Below, piece after piece: positions 8,729-16,687 of a stretch of DNA of 34,097 nucleotides. The notes under the pieces are model-generated. The model did no database searches and was not told the DNA's origin. It saw nothing but the letters and a program-made list of their open reading frames with translations. The DNA lies in the NCBI GenBank assembly GCA_009026175.1, contig WBTZ01000050.1:1-34097 (forward strand), written 5' to 3'. The DNA comes from Zoogloea sp. (GTDB taxonomy: Bacteria; Pseudomonadota; Gammaproteobacteria; Burkholderiales; Rhodocyclaceae). The translations under genes and the position numbers were made by a program. How positions within the stretch are numbered: the first letter of the stretch is position 1; every line of letters begins with the position of its first letter.

Positions 8729-9889
8729 TCAGGCGAAGAGTTCGGCCTGGGCCGGTTGGGCAGGTTCGTGGTCGGGGACGGCATCGCGCCGCGTCAGGCT
8801 GGCCACCCGCACCCCGAGCAGGCGGATGCGCCGCTCCAGGGGGACGCGCTTGAGGCACTCGCCGGCGGCCCGGCGGATCGCCGCGGCTTCGCCGATGGGG
8901 CGGGGCAGGGTCTGGTCGCGGGTGACCGTATGGAAGTTGTCGAAGCGCAGTTTGAGGCCAATGGTCTTGCCAATGTAACCCTTGCGCTGCAGATCGGCGG
9001 CCAGCTGTTCGCACAGGCGGGTGAAGCTCTGCGACAGGGCGTCCCGGTCGAGCTGGGGATGCAGGTCGCGCTCGAAGGTGGTCTCGCGGGACAGGCTCTT
9101 CGGTTCGCTGTGGGTCACCACCGGGCGCTCGTCGTCGCCATGGGCGGCGCGGTGCAGCCACACGCCGTAGCGCTCGCCGAAGTGTTCCTGCAGCCAGACC
9201 GGGTCCGCCGCGGCCAGCTCGCCGATGCTGCGGACGCCCAGGGCATCCAGCCGGGCCGCTGCCTTCGGGCCGATGCCGTTGATGCGTTTGGCCGGCAGGG
9301 GCCAGATGCGGGCGGGAATGTCGTCGGCCGCCACCACGGTGATGCCGGCGGGCTTGTCCAGGTCGGAGCACAGCTTGGCCAGCAGCTTGTTGGGCGCCAC
9401 CCCGATGGAACAGGACAGCCCGGTGGCGTCATGCACGGCCTGCTGCAGGCGCAGGGCGATGGCACGGGCGCCTTCGCGGCTGCCGTCGGGGTTGAGGGCG
9501 GTGAGGTCCAGGTAGATCTCGTCGATGCCGCGGTCTTCCATCTCCGGGGCCAGCTCGCGCACGGCGGCCTTGAACAGGCGGGAGTGATGGCGGTAGGCAT
9601 CGAAGTCGGCGGGCAGCAGCACGGCATCCGGCGCCAGCTGGGCCGCCTTCATCAGGCCCATGCCGGAATGCACCCCGAGGGCCCGGGCTTCGTAGGTGGC
9701 CGTGGTGATCACGCCGCGCCCGACGTAGTCGCGCAGGTGCGGGAAGTCTCCCGTCTCACCCCCGGGAACGGCCCGGCGCCCGCCCACCACCACGGGCTGG
9801 CCGCGCAGTTGCGGATAGCGCAGCAACTCCACCGACGCGTAGAACGCGTCCATGTCCAGGTGGGCGATGCTGCGGGGCAGAGAAGGCAT
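8729..9889 (-). CDS. dinB: DNA polymerase IV (Y-family translesion polymerase)
   Basis: The product has 386 residues. HLDMDAFYASVELL carries the catalytic Asp12, equivalent to E. coli Asp8, and RGIDEIYLDLT carries the paired acidic residues. GLSCSIGVAPNKLLAKLCSD and KRINGIGPKAAARLDALG are the palm/thumb HhH region, followed by a little-finger domain. The C-terminal end QAELFA fits the QxxLF beta-clamp-binding motif. Compared with E. coli it has a longer insert after VVVGG (RRAVPGGETGDFPHLRDYV), which I recall in betaproteobacterial homologues. The start MPSLPRS at 9889 is preferred because it abuts the conserved core; an in-frame ATG at 9928 is possible and neither has a strong ribosome site. 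It probably shares a transcript with ovoA. No LexA-box-like palindrome was recognised upstream. Confidence 0.93.
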   Translation of the reverse strand: MPSLPRSIAHLDMDAFYASVELLRYPQLRGQPVVVGGRRAVPGGETGDFPHLRDYVGRGVITTATYEARALGVHSGMGLMKAAQLAPDAVLLPADFDAYRHHSRLFKAAVRELAPEMEDRGIDEIYLDLTALNPDGSREGARAIALRLQQAVHDATGLSCSIGVAPNKLLAKLCSDLDKPAGITVVAADDIPARIWPLPAKRINGIGPKAAARLDALGVRSIGELAAADPVWLQEHFGERYGVWLHRAAHGDDERPVVTHSEPKSLSRETTFERDLHPQLDRDALSQSFTRLCEQLAADLQRKGYIGKTIGLKLRFDNFHTVTRDQTLPRPIGEAAAIRRAAGECLKRVPLERRIRLLGVRVASLTRRDAVPDHEPAQPAQAELFA

Positions 9890-10090
9890 TGTTCCGGTTT
9901 GAGCCGCGGGGCGGGCTCCATTGTGCATCAAGGTGCGGGGAATGCGGCAAGGGCGTGGGCAGGGCTTGCACAATCCCCGGGGCCGGGATTCAATCTCCCG
10001 GACCTGCCTGCGGCCGGCTGCTTGGGGCCGTGGAGCAGGCCATCACTACAACATGGGCGCCCAGCCGCCCGCCGCGAGGAGAGCACTGCC

Positions 10091-10774
10091 ATGACCGACC
10101 TGCCCCTGCGCAACAAGCGCATCCTGGTGACCCACGCCGACGCCTTCATGGGCCCGGTGCTGTGCGAGGTGCTGGCCCGCCAGGGGGCCAGCGTGATCGC
10201 CAACACCGACCCGCTGCTCGATCCGGACGCCCCGGCGGCCATCGTCGCCGCGGCCGGCCACGTGGATGTGCTGCTGGCCAATCTCGCCATCCCGGCGCCG
10301 ACCACGCCGGCGACCGAGGTGGACGAGGACGAATGGCGGGCCACCTTTGCCGCCCTGGTGGACCCGCTGCCGCGCCTGGTGCGCGCCGTGCTGCCCGCCA
10401 TGATGGAGCGCGGTGCCGGCAAGATCCTGGTGATGGGCAGCGCCTCGGCCCTGCGCGGGATCAAGCGGGCCTCCAGCTACAGTGCCGCCCGCGGCGCCCA
10501 GCTGGCCTATGTGCAGGCGGTGGGGGTGGAGGTGGCGCCGCACAATGTGCAGGTCAATGCGATCGCCCAGAACTTCGTGGACAACCCCACCTACTTTCCG
10601 CCGGAGGTGCAGGCCAACCCGCGCTTCCAGGAGCGCCTCAAGCGCGAGGTGCCGCTGGGGCGCCTGGTGGGGGCGGAAGAGGATGCGGCCTTCGCGGCCT
10701 ACCTGTGCAGCGACGCGGCCAACTGTTTCGTGGGGCAGGTGTTCCCGATGTGCGGGGGCTGGGTGCCGCGCTAA
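10091..10774 (+). CDS. Halohydrin-dehalogenase-like SDR protein
   Basis: The product has 227 residues. It is an SDR-fold protein that lacks the TGxxxGxG dinucleotide motif; its N-terminus reads RILVTHADAFMGPVLCEVL, close to what I recall of HheA-type halohydrin dehalogenases. The catalytic set is Ser117 (GSASA), Tyr130 and Arg134 (YSAAR), that is Tyr-x3-Arg instead of the usual Tyr-x3-Lys, with the same 13- and 4-residue spacings as HheC Ser132/Tyr145/Arg149. The C-terminal AQNFVDNPTYFPPEV and VPLGRLVG also match the halide-binding-loop region of that family. These enzymes interconvert vicinal haloalcohols and epoxides without a cofactor. GAGGAG lies 9 bases before the ATG. Annotation pipelines would probably call it a generic SDR oxidoreductase; activity is unproven. 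Confidence 0.75.
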   Translation: MTDLPLRNKRILVTHADAFMGPVLCEVLARQGASVIANTDPLLDPDAPAAIVAAAGHVDVLLANLAIPAPTTPATEVDEDEWRATFAALVDPLPRLVRAVLPAMMERGAGKILVMGSASALRGIKRASSYSAARGAQLAYVQAVGVEVAPHNVQVNAIAQNFVDNPTYFPPEVQANPRFQERLKREVPLGRLVGAEEDAAFAAYLCSDAANCFVGQVFPMCGGWVPR

Positions 10775-10782
10775 GGGGCGTC

Positions 10783-10804
10783 GCCGGCCCCCCAGGGGGC
10801 CGGC
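10783..10804. terminator. Perfect hairpin between convergent genes
   Basis: GCCGGCCCCC (10783-10792) and GGGGGCCGGC (10795-10804) are exact reverse complements around two bases, in the 39-bp gap between the convergent SDR and GST stops. It lacks a T tract on either strand, so it may be a bidirectional transcription barrier or RNA-end stabiliser rather than a classical intrinsic terminator. Confidence 0.45.
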
Positions 10805-10813
10805 CGCGGCGGC

Positions 10814-11428
10814 TTACAGGGATGCGTAGTATTGGGCGATCGCCGGGATGGCGGCGATGCGCTGCACGTAGGCGGTGAGCGTCGGGGCCTGCATGTCGAG
10901 CAGGTCGGCGGGGAGGTGGTCGAGCTTGCCGGACACCAGCCAGCGCAACACCACGAAGGCCTTGAGGTCGGCGACCGTCAGGCGCCCGTCCGCGAAATAC
11001 TCGCCACCATGCTGTTCGAGCTGCGTCTCGAGCCATTTCAGGTACAGGGGCAGGGGGCCCGCCACCAGGGCCTTGCGTGCGCTTTCCAGGGCTTCGCCGG
11101 TGAGCCCGAAGGTGGCGCCGATCTTGACGTTGATGTCTTCCAGGGCGCCCATCACCTCGTCGCACAGCAAGGCCTGAAGCGCGTCTTCGGGGTACAGGCC
11201 GGCCAGCCTGCCGGCGTAGCGGGTGATCGCATCGCTCTGGGTGACCTGAATACCGTTGATGTGCAGGGTCGGCACCTGGCCCAGCGGGGTGGTCTTGCGC
11301 ACTTCGGCAAAGTCGCTGAAGGCAAAACGATGGTCTTCGAAGGCGATGCCGCCCAGGTGCAGGGCCAGGCGGGCGGGTTCGGCCCTGCCGCCGGGGAAGT
11401 CGAAGTAGGTGAGTTTGAGCGTATTCAT
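10814..11428 (-). CDS. Glutathione S-transferase (sigma/alpha-like type)
   Basis: The product has 204 residues. The N-terminus MNTLKLTYFDFPGGRAEPAR has the Tyr8 plus GRAEPAR arrangement typical of tyrosine-type (sigma/alpha/pi-like) GSTs. GQVPTLHINGIQVTQSDAI is the cis-Pro and gamma-glutamyl-binding region, and the C-terminal helical domain includes GRLTVADLKAFVVL. The frame is open 41 codons further upstream, but the ATG at 11428 gives the canonical GST start and has AGGA nine bases before it. It is convergent with the dehalogenase-like SDR. This GST differs in class from the one at 302-937, so they are not a recent duplication. Confidence 0.9.
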   Translation of the reverse strand: MNTLKLTYFDFPGGRAEPARLALHLGGIAFEDHRFAFSDFAEVRKTTPLGQVPTLHINGIQVTQSDAITRYAGRLAGLYPEDALQALLCDEVMGALEDINVKIGATFGLTGEALESARKALVAGPLPLYLKWLETQLEQHGGEYFADGRLTVADLKAFVVLRWLVSGKLDHLPADLLDMQAPTLTAYVQRIAAIPAIAQYYASL

Positions 11429-11706
11429 GGTGGGTCCTGCTGGCAATGTGGGGCCTTGATCGGCTCGGGGGTAGCGCCGGGCGCAACATGCTGCATCCGG
11501 CAAGATGGCGTGGTGTGGGCTGGAGCATAGCAGTTGATGGAGGGCTGCCATGAGGCGGATGCCGGCCTCAAGGTTTCTGCTGACCGTGCATCGGGGCCCG
11601 CCAGATGTGCCCGCTCCAGCCCTCGGGTTGTCAATTTATGCAAAATGAATTTAGTTGTTTGGGATAAGTGTCTTAATGGCGCCCTGACGAATTCCTGCCC
11701 GGGACC
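11429..11706. promoter_or_regulatory. GST / tpsA divergent intergenic region
   Basis: These 278 bp hold no credible gene. From about 11628 the composition turns AT-rich, beginning with TTGTCA (11628-11633), a fair -35. A -10-like TTTAGT sits 16 bp later (11650-11655). This would fire toward the tpsA gene at 11707. AT-rich islands upstream of surface-protein genes are often silenced by xenogeneic silencers, but nothing here proves that. Confidence 0.3.
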
Positions 11707-13665
11707 ATGCTCAAACGACTTGTCCAGACCGCCTGTTGCGTCCCGCTGGCGCTCCATGCCGCCACCGGCATCGTGCCGGACGGCTCCACCGCCACCTCCA
11801 CGTCGCTCGACCCGTCGGGCAGGACCCGCATCCAGGTGGCGCCGCCGGCCGCGGGGGTGTCCTACAACGCCTTCTCGCGCTTTGACGTGGATCGCGCCGG
11901 GGCGGCCTTCCAGAATCAGGATGCGGGGGCCCGCACGATCGTGGCGGAGGTCCGCTCCGGCACGCCCTCGACCCTCGAGGGGCCGCTGTCGGTGGAGGGA
12001 CCGCGGGCCAACCTGATTGTCGCCAATCCCAACGGCCTGGTGGTCAATGGCGGGAGCTTCGTCAATTTTGGCAGCGTCGCCCTGGTGGCCGGGAGTCTTG
12101 CTCTCGACCGCCGCAATGCCGGCAGCGGCCAGGTGCAGGTGTCCGCGACCACCGCCAGCAGCGCGGCCGGCAGCGCCATCAGCATCGGCCCGGACGGCCT
12201 GGCGGCCGACCTGATCCGCCTCGAACTGATGGCCCGGCGGATCGAGGTGAACGGGCCGCTGAGTAATGCCTACAGCTCGCCCACCGCCCTGGTCCGCCTG
12301 GTGGCGGGTGACGCAAGCGTGCTTTTCGATACCGCGGCGTCGCCCACCGACAACCTGACGCCGTGGGCCTACTACAGCGCCGGCAAGACGCCGGGCCAGG
12401 GCTTCCTGATCGACCTGGGCGCCCAGGCCAAGCTCAGCTCGGGGCGCATCGAGCTGCTCGTCACCGACGTCGGCGCGGGCGTGCGCAATGCCGGTCAGGT
12501 CCAGGCCACGGCCGGCGACCTGGTACTCGACAGCAGTGGCGCCCTGGCGCAGCGCGGCGGCCGCATCGAGGCTGCCGGCGACATCCGCATCCATGCCGCA
12601 TCCCTGCTCCAGCAGCAGGGCGAGCAGGCAGGTGCTCCCGCCATCACCGCTTCGGGGAGCCTGGACATTGCGGTGACGGGCAGCGTGACCAACCTGGGGG
12701 GCAGTCTCGCCGGTTCGGCCCGCAATCCGGCAGAAGGGGCCAGCCCTGGCGCGGTGCGCATCGTCGCCGGTGGCGACATCGTCAATCAGACGCCGGCAGG
12801 GGGCGCCACGGCGGTGCTCTTCGGCGCCGGCGACGACGTGGTGCTCAGCGCCGGCGGTGACCTGCGCAACATCAACGGGCGCATCGTCTCGAATGGTGCG
12901 CTGACCGTCCAGGTCGGTGGCGTGGCGCTCAACGAGTCGCAGTTTGTCCCCGGGGCGGGGCGTCAGAGCTGGTCGCGGGACGAGCGCACCTGGCTCGGCC
13001 TGCCCCGCCAGCGCAACGGGGTGAACATCGACAACGGCCAGCTGGCGGACCTGGAGCACATGGCCTACTGGGTGGCGGAGGGCGACGTGCGCATCACGGC
13101 CGGCAGCCTGCAGAACCTGGGCGGCTATGTTTTCGCCAACAAGGGCGACCTGGGGCTGGACGTGGCCGGCGGCATCCTCAACCGGGCCTGGCTGAGCGGC
13201 ACGGTGAGCTTCCGCGAGTCCTGCAACATCCTGTTCTGCCGCCGCTCCGCCAGCAGCTCCGAGCGCCTGGTGGGCGGGCAGATCCTGGCCAGCGGGGATG
13301 TCCGCATCAAGGGTGGGGAGACCCTGGTCAACGACGGCGGCCTGATCCTCGCGGCCCATGACATGCTCCTCGATGTGCCGCGGGTGGAGGCCAACGGTGT
13401 GCCGGTGCATGTGGCGCTGAGCCGTTCGGACGGGCTGCGCGCCTTCTTCGGCGACCGCTGGGCCGAGCTGTATGCCATCGACCAGGGCGGTGGCTTCACG
13501 GCCCAGGCCGGGCGCCTCAGCCTCACCGGCGAGGCGATCCAGAACCGCGGCTTCGTCACCGCCCGCGAGGGGGTGGATGGCGTCATCACGGTGGTCCGTA
13601 CGCCAGGCCGCGATCCAGTCGTGCTGAGCAGCCACCTGGGGCTGTTCAGTGCCCTGTGGCGTTGA
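11707..13665 (+). CDS. Two-partner-secretion exoprotein (TpsA, filamentous-haemagglutinin-type)
   Basis: The product has 652 residues, short for the family (often over 1000). A signal peptide (to about residue 19, ALHAATG) is followed by the TPS domain: GIVPDGSTATSTSLDP, VSYNAFSRFDVDRAG, and NPNG at 107-110 within ANLIVANPNGLVVNGGSF, the hallmark needed for TpsB recognition. The remainder is beta-helix-like repeat sequence (GDVRI, LVNDGGLILAA). Two cysteines (506 and 511, CNILFC) stand out, since TpsA stems are usually Cys-poor. They could make a disulfide, as HMW1 does near its C-terminus, but here they lie about 140 residues from the end. The stop is 4 bp from the tpsB ATG. No toxin domain is recognised, so a small adhesin or surface protein is likelier than a contact-dependent inhibition effector. 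Confidence 0.88.
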   Translation: MLKRLVQTACCVPLALHAATGIVPDGSTATSTSLDPSGRTRIQVAPPAAGVSYNAFSRFDVDRAGAAFQNQDAGARTIVAEVRSGTPSTLEGPLSVEGPRANLIVANPNGLVVNGGSFVNFGSVALVAGSLALDRRNAGSGQVQVSATTASSAAGSAISIGPDGLAADLIRLELMARRIEVNGPLSNAYSSPTALVRLVAGDASVLFDTAASPTDNLTPWAYYSAGKTPGQGFLIDLGAQAKLSSGRIELLVTDVGAGVRNAGQVQATAGDLVLDSSGALAQRGGRIEAAGDIRIHAASLLQQQGEQAGAPAITASGSLDIAVTGSVTNLGGSLAGSARNPAEGASPGAVRIVAGGDIVNQTPAGGATAVLFGAGDDVVLSAGGDLRNINGRIVSNGALTVQVGGVALNESQFVPGAGRQSWSRDERTWLGLPRQRNGVNIDNGQLADLEHMAYWVAEGDVRITAGSLQNLGGYVFANKGDLGLDVAGGILNRAWLSGTVSFRESCNILFCRRSASSSERLVGGQILASGDVRIKGGETLVNDGGLILAAHDMLLDVPRVEANGVPVHVALSRSDGLRAFFGDRWAELYAIDQGGGFTAQAGRLSLTGEAIQNRGFVTAREGVDGVITVVRTPGRDPVVLSSHLGLFSALWR

Positions 13666-13669
13666 AGGC

Positions 13670-15364
13670 ATGCGCCGTCTCTTGATCGGCCTAGCCCTCG
13701 CCGGCGGCGCACCGGCCCTGGCCCAGCAGGCTCCGCTGCCGCCGCCCCGCCAGGACCAGGGCGACCGGATCCTGCGCGAGGAGATGGAGAAGGAGCGCGA
13801 GCGTCTGCTGCGTCAGCAGGCGCCGCGCATCGAGCAGCAGGCCGGGGCCACTGCCGCTGCGGCGGCCGCACTGGATCCGGCCGCCGTGACGGAGCGTGCG
13901 CCGATGTTCCGTGTCGGGCGCATCGAGGTGGACGGCGGGAGCCTCCTGCCGGCCCGCGTCCTCGAGCGCCGCCTGGCGCCCTTCAGGGAACTCGAGCTGG
14001 GGGCCGTGCGCATAACCCTGCTGCTCCAGGGGCTCAACAAGGACCTCATCGACGCCGGCTTCATCACCTCCCGCGCCTATGTGCTCAGCCAGAACCTGTC
14101 GGGGGGCGTGCTCAGCCTGCGCATCGTGCCTGGCCGCGTCGAGGCGATCCGCTACAACGGGCGGCTGATCGAACCCGCCGGGTGGTCCGACGCGGGCCTG
14201 CGCCTGGCCCTGCCGATGGCGGTGGGGGACATCCTGCAGCTGCGGGACATCGAGCAAGGCCTCGACCAGCTCAACCGGGGACGGGGGCGCCAGGCCCAGG
14301 TGCGCATCGTGCCGGGCGAGACGCCGGGCGGCTCGCTGCTCGACATCCTGGACCCGCCGGTGGCGTCGGCTTGGCACCCGTGGCTGGGGATGGACAACCA
14401 GGGCAGCCGCAGCACCGGCTCCCGCCGCCTCCGCCTCGGGCTGGAGGCCGCCGATCTGGCCGGGCTCAGCGAGACCCTCAACCTGGGCTACACCGGCAGC
14501 CTCGAAACCAACGCGCTCAATGCCGGCCTGTCCCTGCCCCTGGGCTACAACACCTTCAGCCTGCTGGCTACCTGGTCCGAGTATCAGAGCCTGATCGGCA
14601 ACGTGGCCTTGCTCTACGGTACCTCCACCAATTACGCGGCGGTGTGGAACCGCTTGCTTTACCGCGACCAGGACACCAAGGTCGGCAGCGATGTGGCCTT
14701 GTCCCTGCGCGAGGCCCGTCGCGAGATCAACAACGTGGGCCTCGTCCCGCAGCGGCTCTCCGTGTTGCGGGCCGGCATCAACCGCCTGACCCGCTTCGAG
14801 TCCCTTGCCGGCAGTGGGCAATGGACCGTGGATGCCGGCTTCTCGCGAGGCCTCGATGCCTTCGGCGCGATGAGCGATGTGGGCAGCCGCGCGGGCCCGG
14901 CCGCCCGTGCGCGCTTCGGCAAGCTGGATGTGTCGGGCGGCGCCGCCCTGCACCTCCCGGGCAACTGGAGCCTGCGCGGCAACGGGGCCTGGCAGTGGAG
15001 CGGGGTGCCCCTGTTCTCCTCCGAGCAGATTTTCGTGGGCGGCGTCGCCAGCGTGCGTGGCTTTGCCGAGTCCGCCGCGGCCGGCGACCGGGGCGGCTAC
15101 TGGCGCAGCGAGCTGGTGCGCAGCCTTGCCGCCGCCTCCTCCGGCGGGCCCTGGCAGTTCGAGCCCTTCGGCTTCTGGGATGCCGGCCATGTGCGGGCCC
15201 TGGCCAGCGGGCGCGCATCGACATTGATGTCGGCCGGTCTGGGGCTGCGGGTGGCCAGCCGTTCCGGTGCCTTCGAAGTGATTGCCGGCAGGCCGGTGGT
15301 CAGGCCTGCGGACATGCCGGATGCGGCTTTCCGCCTGAACCTGTCCCTGACGCTGTTCTTCTGA
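13670..15364 (+). CDS. TpsB outer-membrane transporter (ShlB/FhaC/HecB family)
   Basis: The product has 564 residues. A signal peptide (MRRLLIGLALAGGAPALAQQ) is followed by a Pro/Glu-rich and Arg/Glu-rich helix-like linker (about 20-65), corresponding to the plug helix. POTRA-type sequence starts at MFRVGRIEVDGGSLLPARVL (about 76 onward) and includes GLNKDLIDAGFITSRAYV. The 16-strand barrel region carries the conserved VRGF motif (462-465), and the chain ends LSLTLFF, with the C-terminal Phe expected for BAM-assembled barrels. It secretes the TpsA encoded immediately upstream. The ATG at 13670 is preferred over an upstream in-frame GTG (13649) because it begins the signal peptide directly. 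Confidence 0.92.
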   Translation: MRRLLIGLALAGGAPALAQQAPLPPPRQDQGDRILREEMEKERERLLRQQAPRIEQQAGATAAAAAALDPAAVTERAPMFRVGRIEVDGGSLLPARVLERRLAPFRELELGAVRITLLLQGLNKDLIDAGFITSRAYVLSQNLSGGVLSLRIVPGRVEAIRYNGRLIEPAGWSDAGLRLALPMAVGDILQLRDIEQGLDQLNRGRGRQAQVRIVPGETPGGSLLDILDPPVASAWHPWLGMDNQGSRSTGSRRLRLGLEAADLAGLSETLNLGYTGSLETNALNAGLSLPLGYNTFSLLATWSEYQSLIGNVALLYGTSTNYAAVWNRLLYRDQDTKVGSDVALSLREARREINNVGLVPQRLSVLRAGINRLTRFESLAGSGQWTVDAGFSRGLDAFGAMSDVGSRAGPAARARFGKLDVSGGAALHLPGNWSLRGNGAWQWSGVPLFSSEQIFVGGVASVRGFAESAAAGDRGGYWRSELVRSLAAASSGGPWQFEPFGFWDAGHVRALASGRASTLMSAGLGLRVASRSGAFEVIAGRPVVRPADMPDAAFRLNLSLTLFF

Positions 15365-15377
15365 GCGACGCTCCGCG

Positions 15378-16379
15378 CTAGCGCAGCTTCTGCAGCTGGC
15401 TGTGTTCCTCCGAGGGCAGCTTGCCGAACAGGGCGCGGTAGTCCCGGGCGAAATTGCCGAAGTGCCAGAAGCCCCAGTGGGCGGCCGCCTCCGATACGGT
15501 GGTGCTGTGGCGGAGCATGGAGCGCACGCCGTTGAGCCGGACGATCTTGATGAAGTCGAGCGGGGTGCAGCTCATGCCCACCTGGAAGCAGTTCTGCAGG
15601 GTCCGGCGGCTGACGTTGAGGGCGTTGCAGATGTCCTGGATGCCGGGCGGGGCGTCGGGGCTGCCGACGACGATGTTCCGCACGTCCTTGATGAGTTTCA
15701 GGCGCTGGGCGTTGTTCAGGCGGGGGGCATCGCGGTCGATGCGGGTGACGATGGTGTCGATGAAGGAGTTGAAGATGGACTGGCCCAGCGAGTGCAGCAG
15801 CTGCTCGTTCTCCAGGGCCTGGGGGGCGTGCGCCGCCATCTGCGAGATGCTGCTGATGAACTGCCGCAGGGACGCGATGCGCTGCGCATCCACCTTGACC
15901 AGCTGGGGTCTTTCGATGAGGGCCGACACCACCTCGGCTTCCCGCTGGGTGAGCTGTTCGAGCAGGTCGCGGGTCTGGATGACGATGCCGGACATGATCA
16001 GGCTTTCGGGGGACAGGTATTCGAAGCCGTCCTTGCCCGAGAAGAAATGCAGGGAGGTGTCCGACATGGCCTCGCCGCAGAAATAGCCTTCGCCCTTGTA
16101 GGCCAGGGGCAGGCCAATTGCGATGGTGTCCTTTTGTATTGCTCCAGTCTGGAACAGATTGCTGCTGGTCGTTTCAAAAAACAGCTGCAGGCCGTGCAGT
16201 TCGAGCTCCTGGAATTCGCCCCTGAATGCTCCCGAGGACAGTTGGGAATAATGCTGCTGCCAGCCCCTGAGCTGTGCCGCCTGCTCTTCTATATCCGAGG
16301 TGCTGACCGAGCGGACATGATTGGGCGGCCCTTCGTCGTGGGGCGAAGGCGAGAGGGGCTGGCGGGTCAGGTCGCTCAT
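15378..16379 (-). CDS. eutR: AraC-family regulator, EutR-like
   Basis: The product has 333 residues from the chosen start. The C-terminal AraC HTH (DICNALNVSRRTLQNCFQ, then AAAHWGFWHFGNFARDYR) and an N-terminal stretch WQQHYSQLSSGAFRGEFQEL both track E. coli EutR closely as I recall it. EutR activates ethanolamine-utilisation genes in response to ethanolamine plus adenosylcobalamin. The gene is divergent from the porin-eat-eutB-eutC genes, which supports the call. The start is uncertain: ATGs at 16379, 16415 and 16496 are all in frame and none has a good ribosome site. 16379 gives the length nearest EutR. Downstream it is convergent with tpsB (13 bp). Confidence 0.83.
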   Translation of the reverse strand: MSDLTRQPLSPSPHDEGPPNHVRSVSTSDIEEQAAQLRGWQQHYSQLSSGAFRGEFQELELHGLQLFFETTSSNLFQTGAIQKDTIAIGLPLAYKGEGYFCGEAMSDTSLHFFSGKDGFEYLSPESLIMSGIVIQTRDLLEQLTQREAEVVSALIERPQLVKVDAQRIASLRQFISSISQMAAHAPQALENEQLLHSLGQSIFNSFIDTIVTRIDRDAPRLNNAQRLKLIKDVRNIVVGSPDAPPGIQDICNALNVSRRTLQNCFQVGMSCTPLDFIKIVRLNGVRSMLRHSTTVSEAAAHWGFWHFGNFARDYRALFGKLPSEEHSQLQKLR

Positions 16380-16687
16380 CGGGAATGAGTCCGGGTCAAT
16401 GGAATTGGATCGCGGCATATTGCGGCAGCAAGTACCGTGCCCCTGTCCGGAGCGCATCCGGAGCGTGCTGCTGCTTGCCGATTTTGGATGGCCCATTCTG
16501 GTGCAGGCCTGGGTGAAGACTAGGCCAAGTTCGATGAGGGTGCAAGATCTACTTTTAAATCAGTTGCTTGAGGCGATTGTTGAAGTGTGCCGATTTGCGA
16601 TAGCGGGGCTTGTCACGCGGCCTTAACGTTACGTAAGGGCTGCGGGTGTTGATGGTCAGCCCCTATATCCATAACGAGGAGACAATC
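16380..16687. promoter_or_regulatory. eutR / porin divergent control region
   Basis: These 308 bp separate the regulator from the ethanolamine genes. The part around 16540-16640 is markedly more AT-rich than the flanks and should contain both promoters, although I could not assign clean -35/-10 pairs. It includes the inverted repeat at 16621-16638 and the strong ribosome site GAGGAGA just before the GTG at 16688. If a longer eutR start is used, up to 117 bp of this region is coding. I saw no cobalamin-riboswitch B12 box. Confidence 0.45.
16621..16638. promoter_or_regulatory. Inverted repeat upstream of the porin
   Basis: CCTTA (16621-16625) and TAAGG (16634-16638) flank ACGTTACG, so the 18-bp site is nearly all palindromic words (AACGTT, TTACGTAA). 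It ends 49 bp before the porin GTG, which places it within or just upstream of a promoter. It could be an operator for the divergent AraC regulator or for another factor; no known consensus was matched. Confidence 0.35.

Noticed and set aside
11707-13665. Possible contact-dependent inhibition (CdiA) toxin
   Set aside because: The protein is far too short, has no VENN-type motif or toxin domain, and no immunity gene follows; the next gene is its TpsB.
11425-13671. A very long open frame antisense to the tpsA gene
   Set aside because: It is low-complexity His/Gly/Gln/Arg-rich, lacks family motifs, and lies opposite a gene with clear TPS motifs; high GC keeps antisense frames open.
16380-16687. 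Possible cobalamin riboswitch upstream of the ethanolamine genes
   Set aside because: No B12-box-like sequence or the expected long structured leader was seen; EutR-type activators sense cobalamin as protein ligands.
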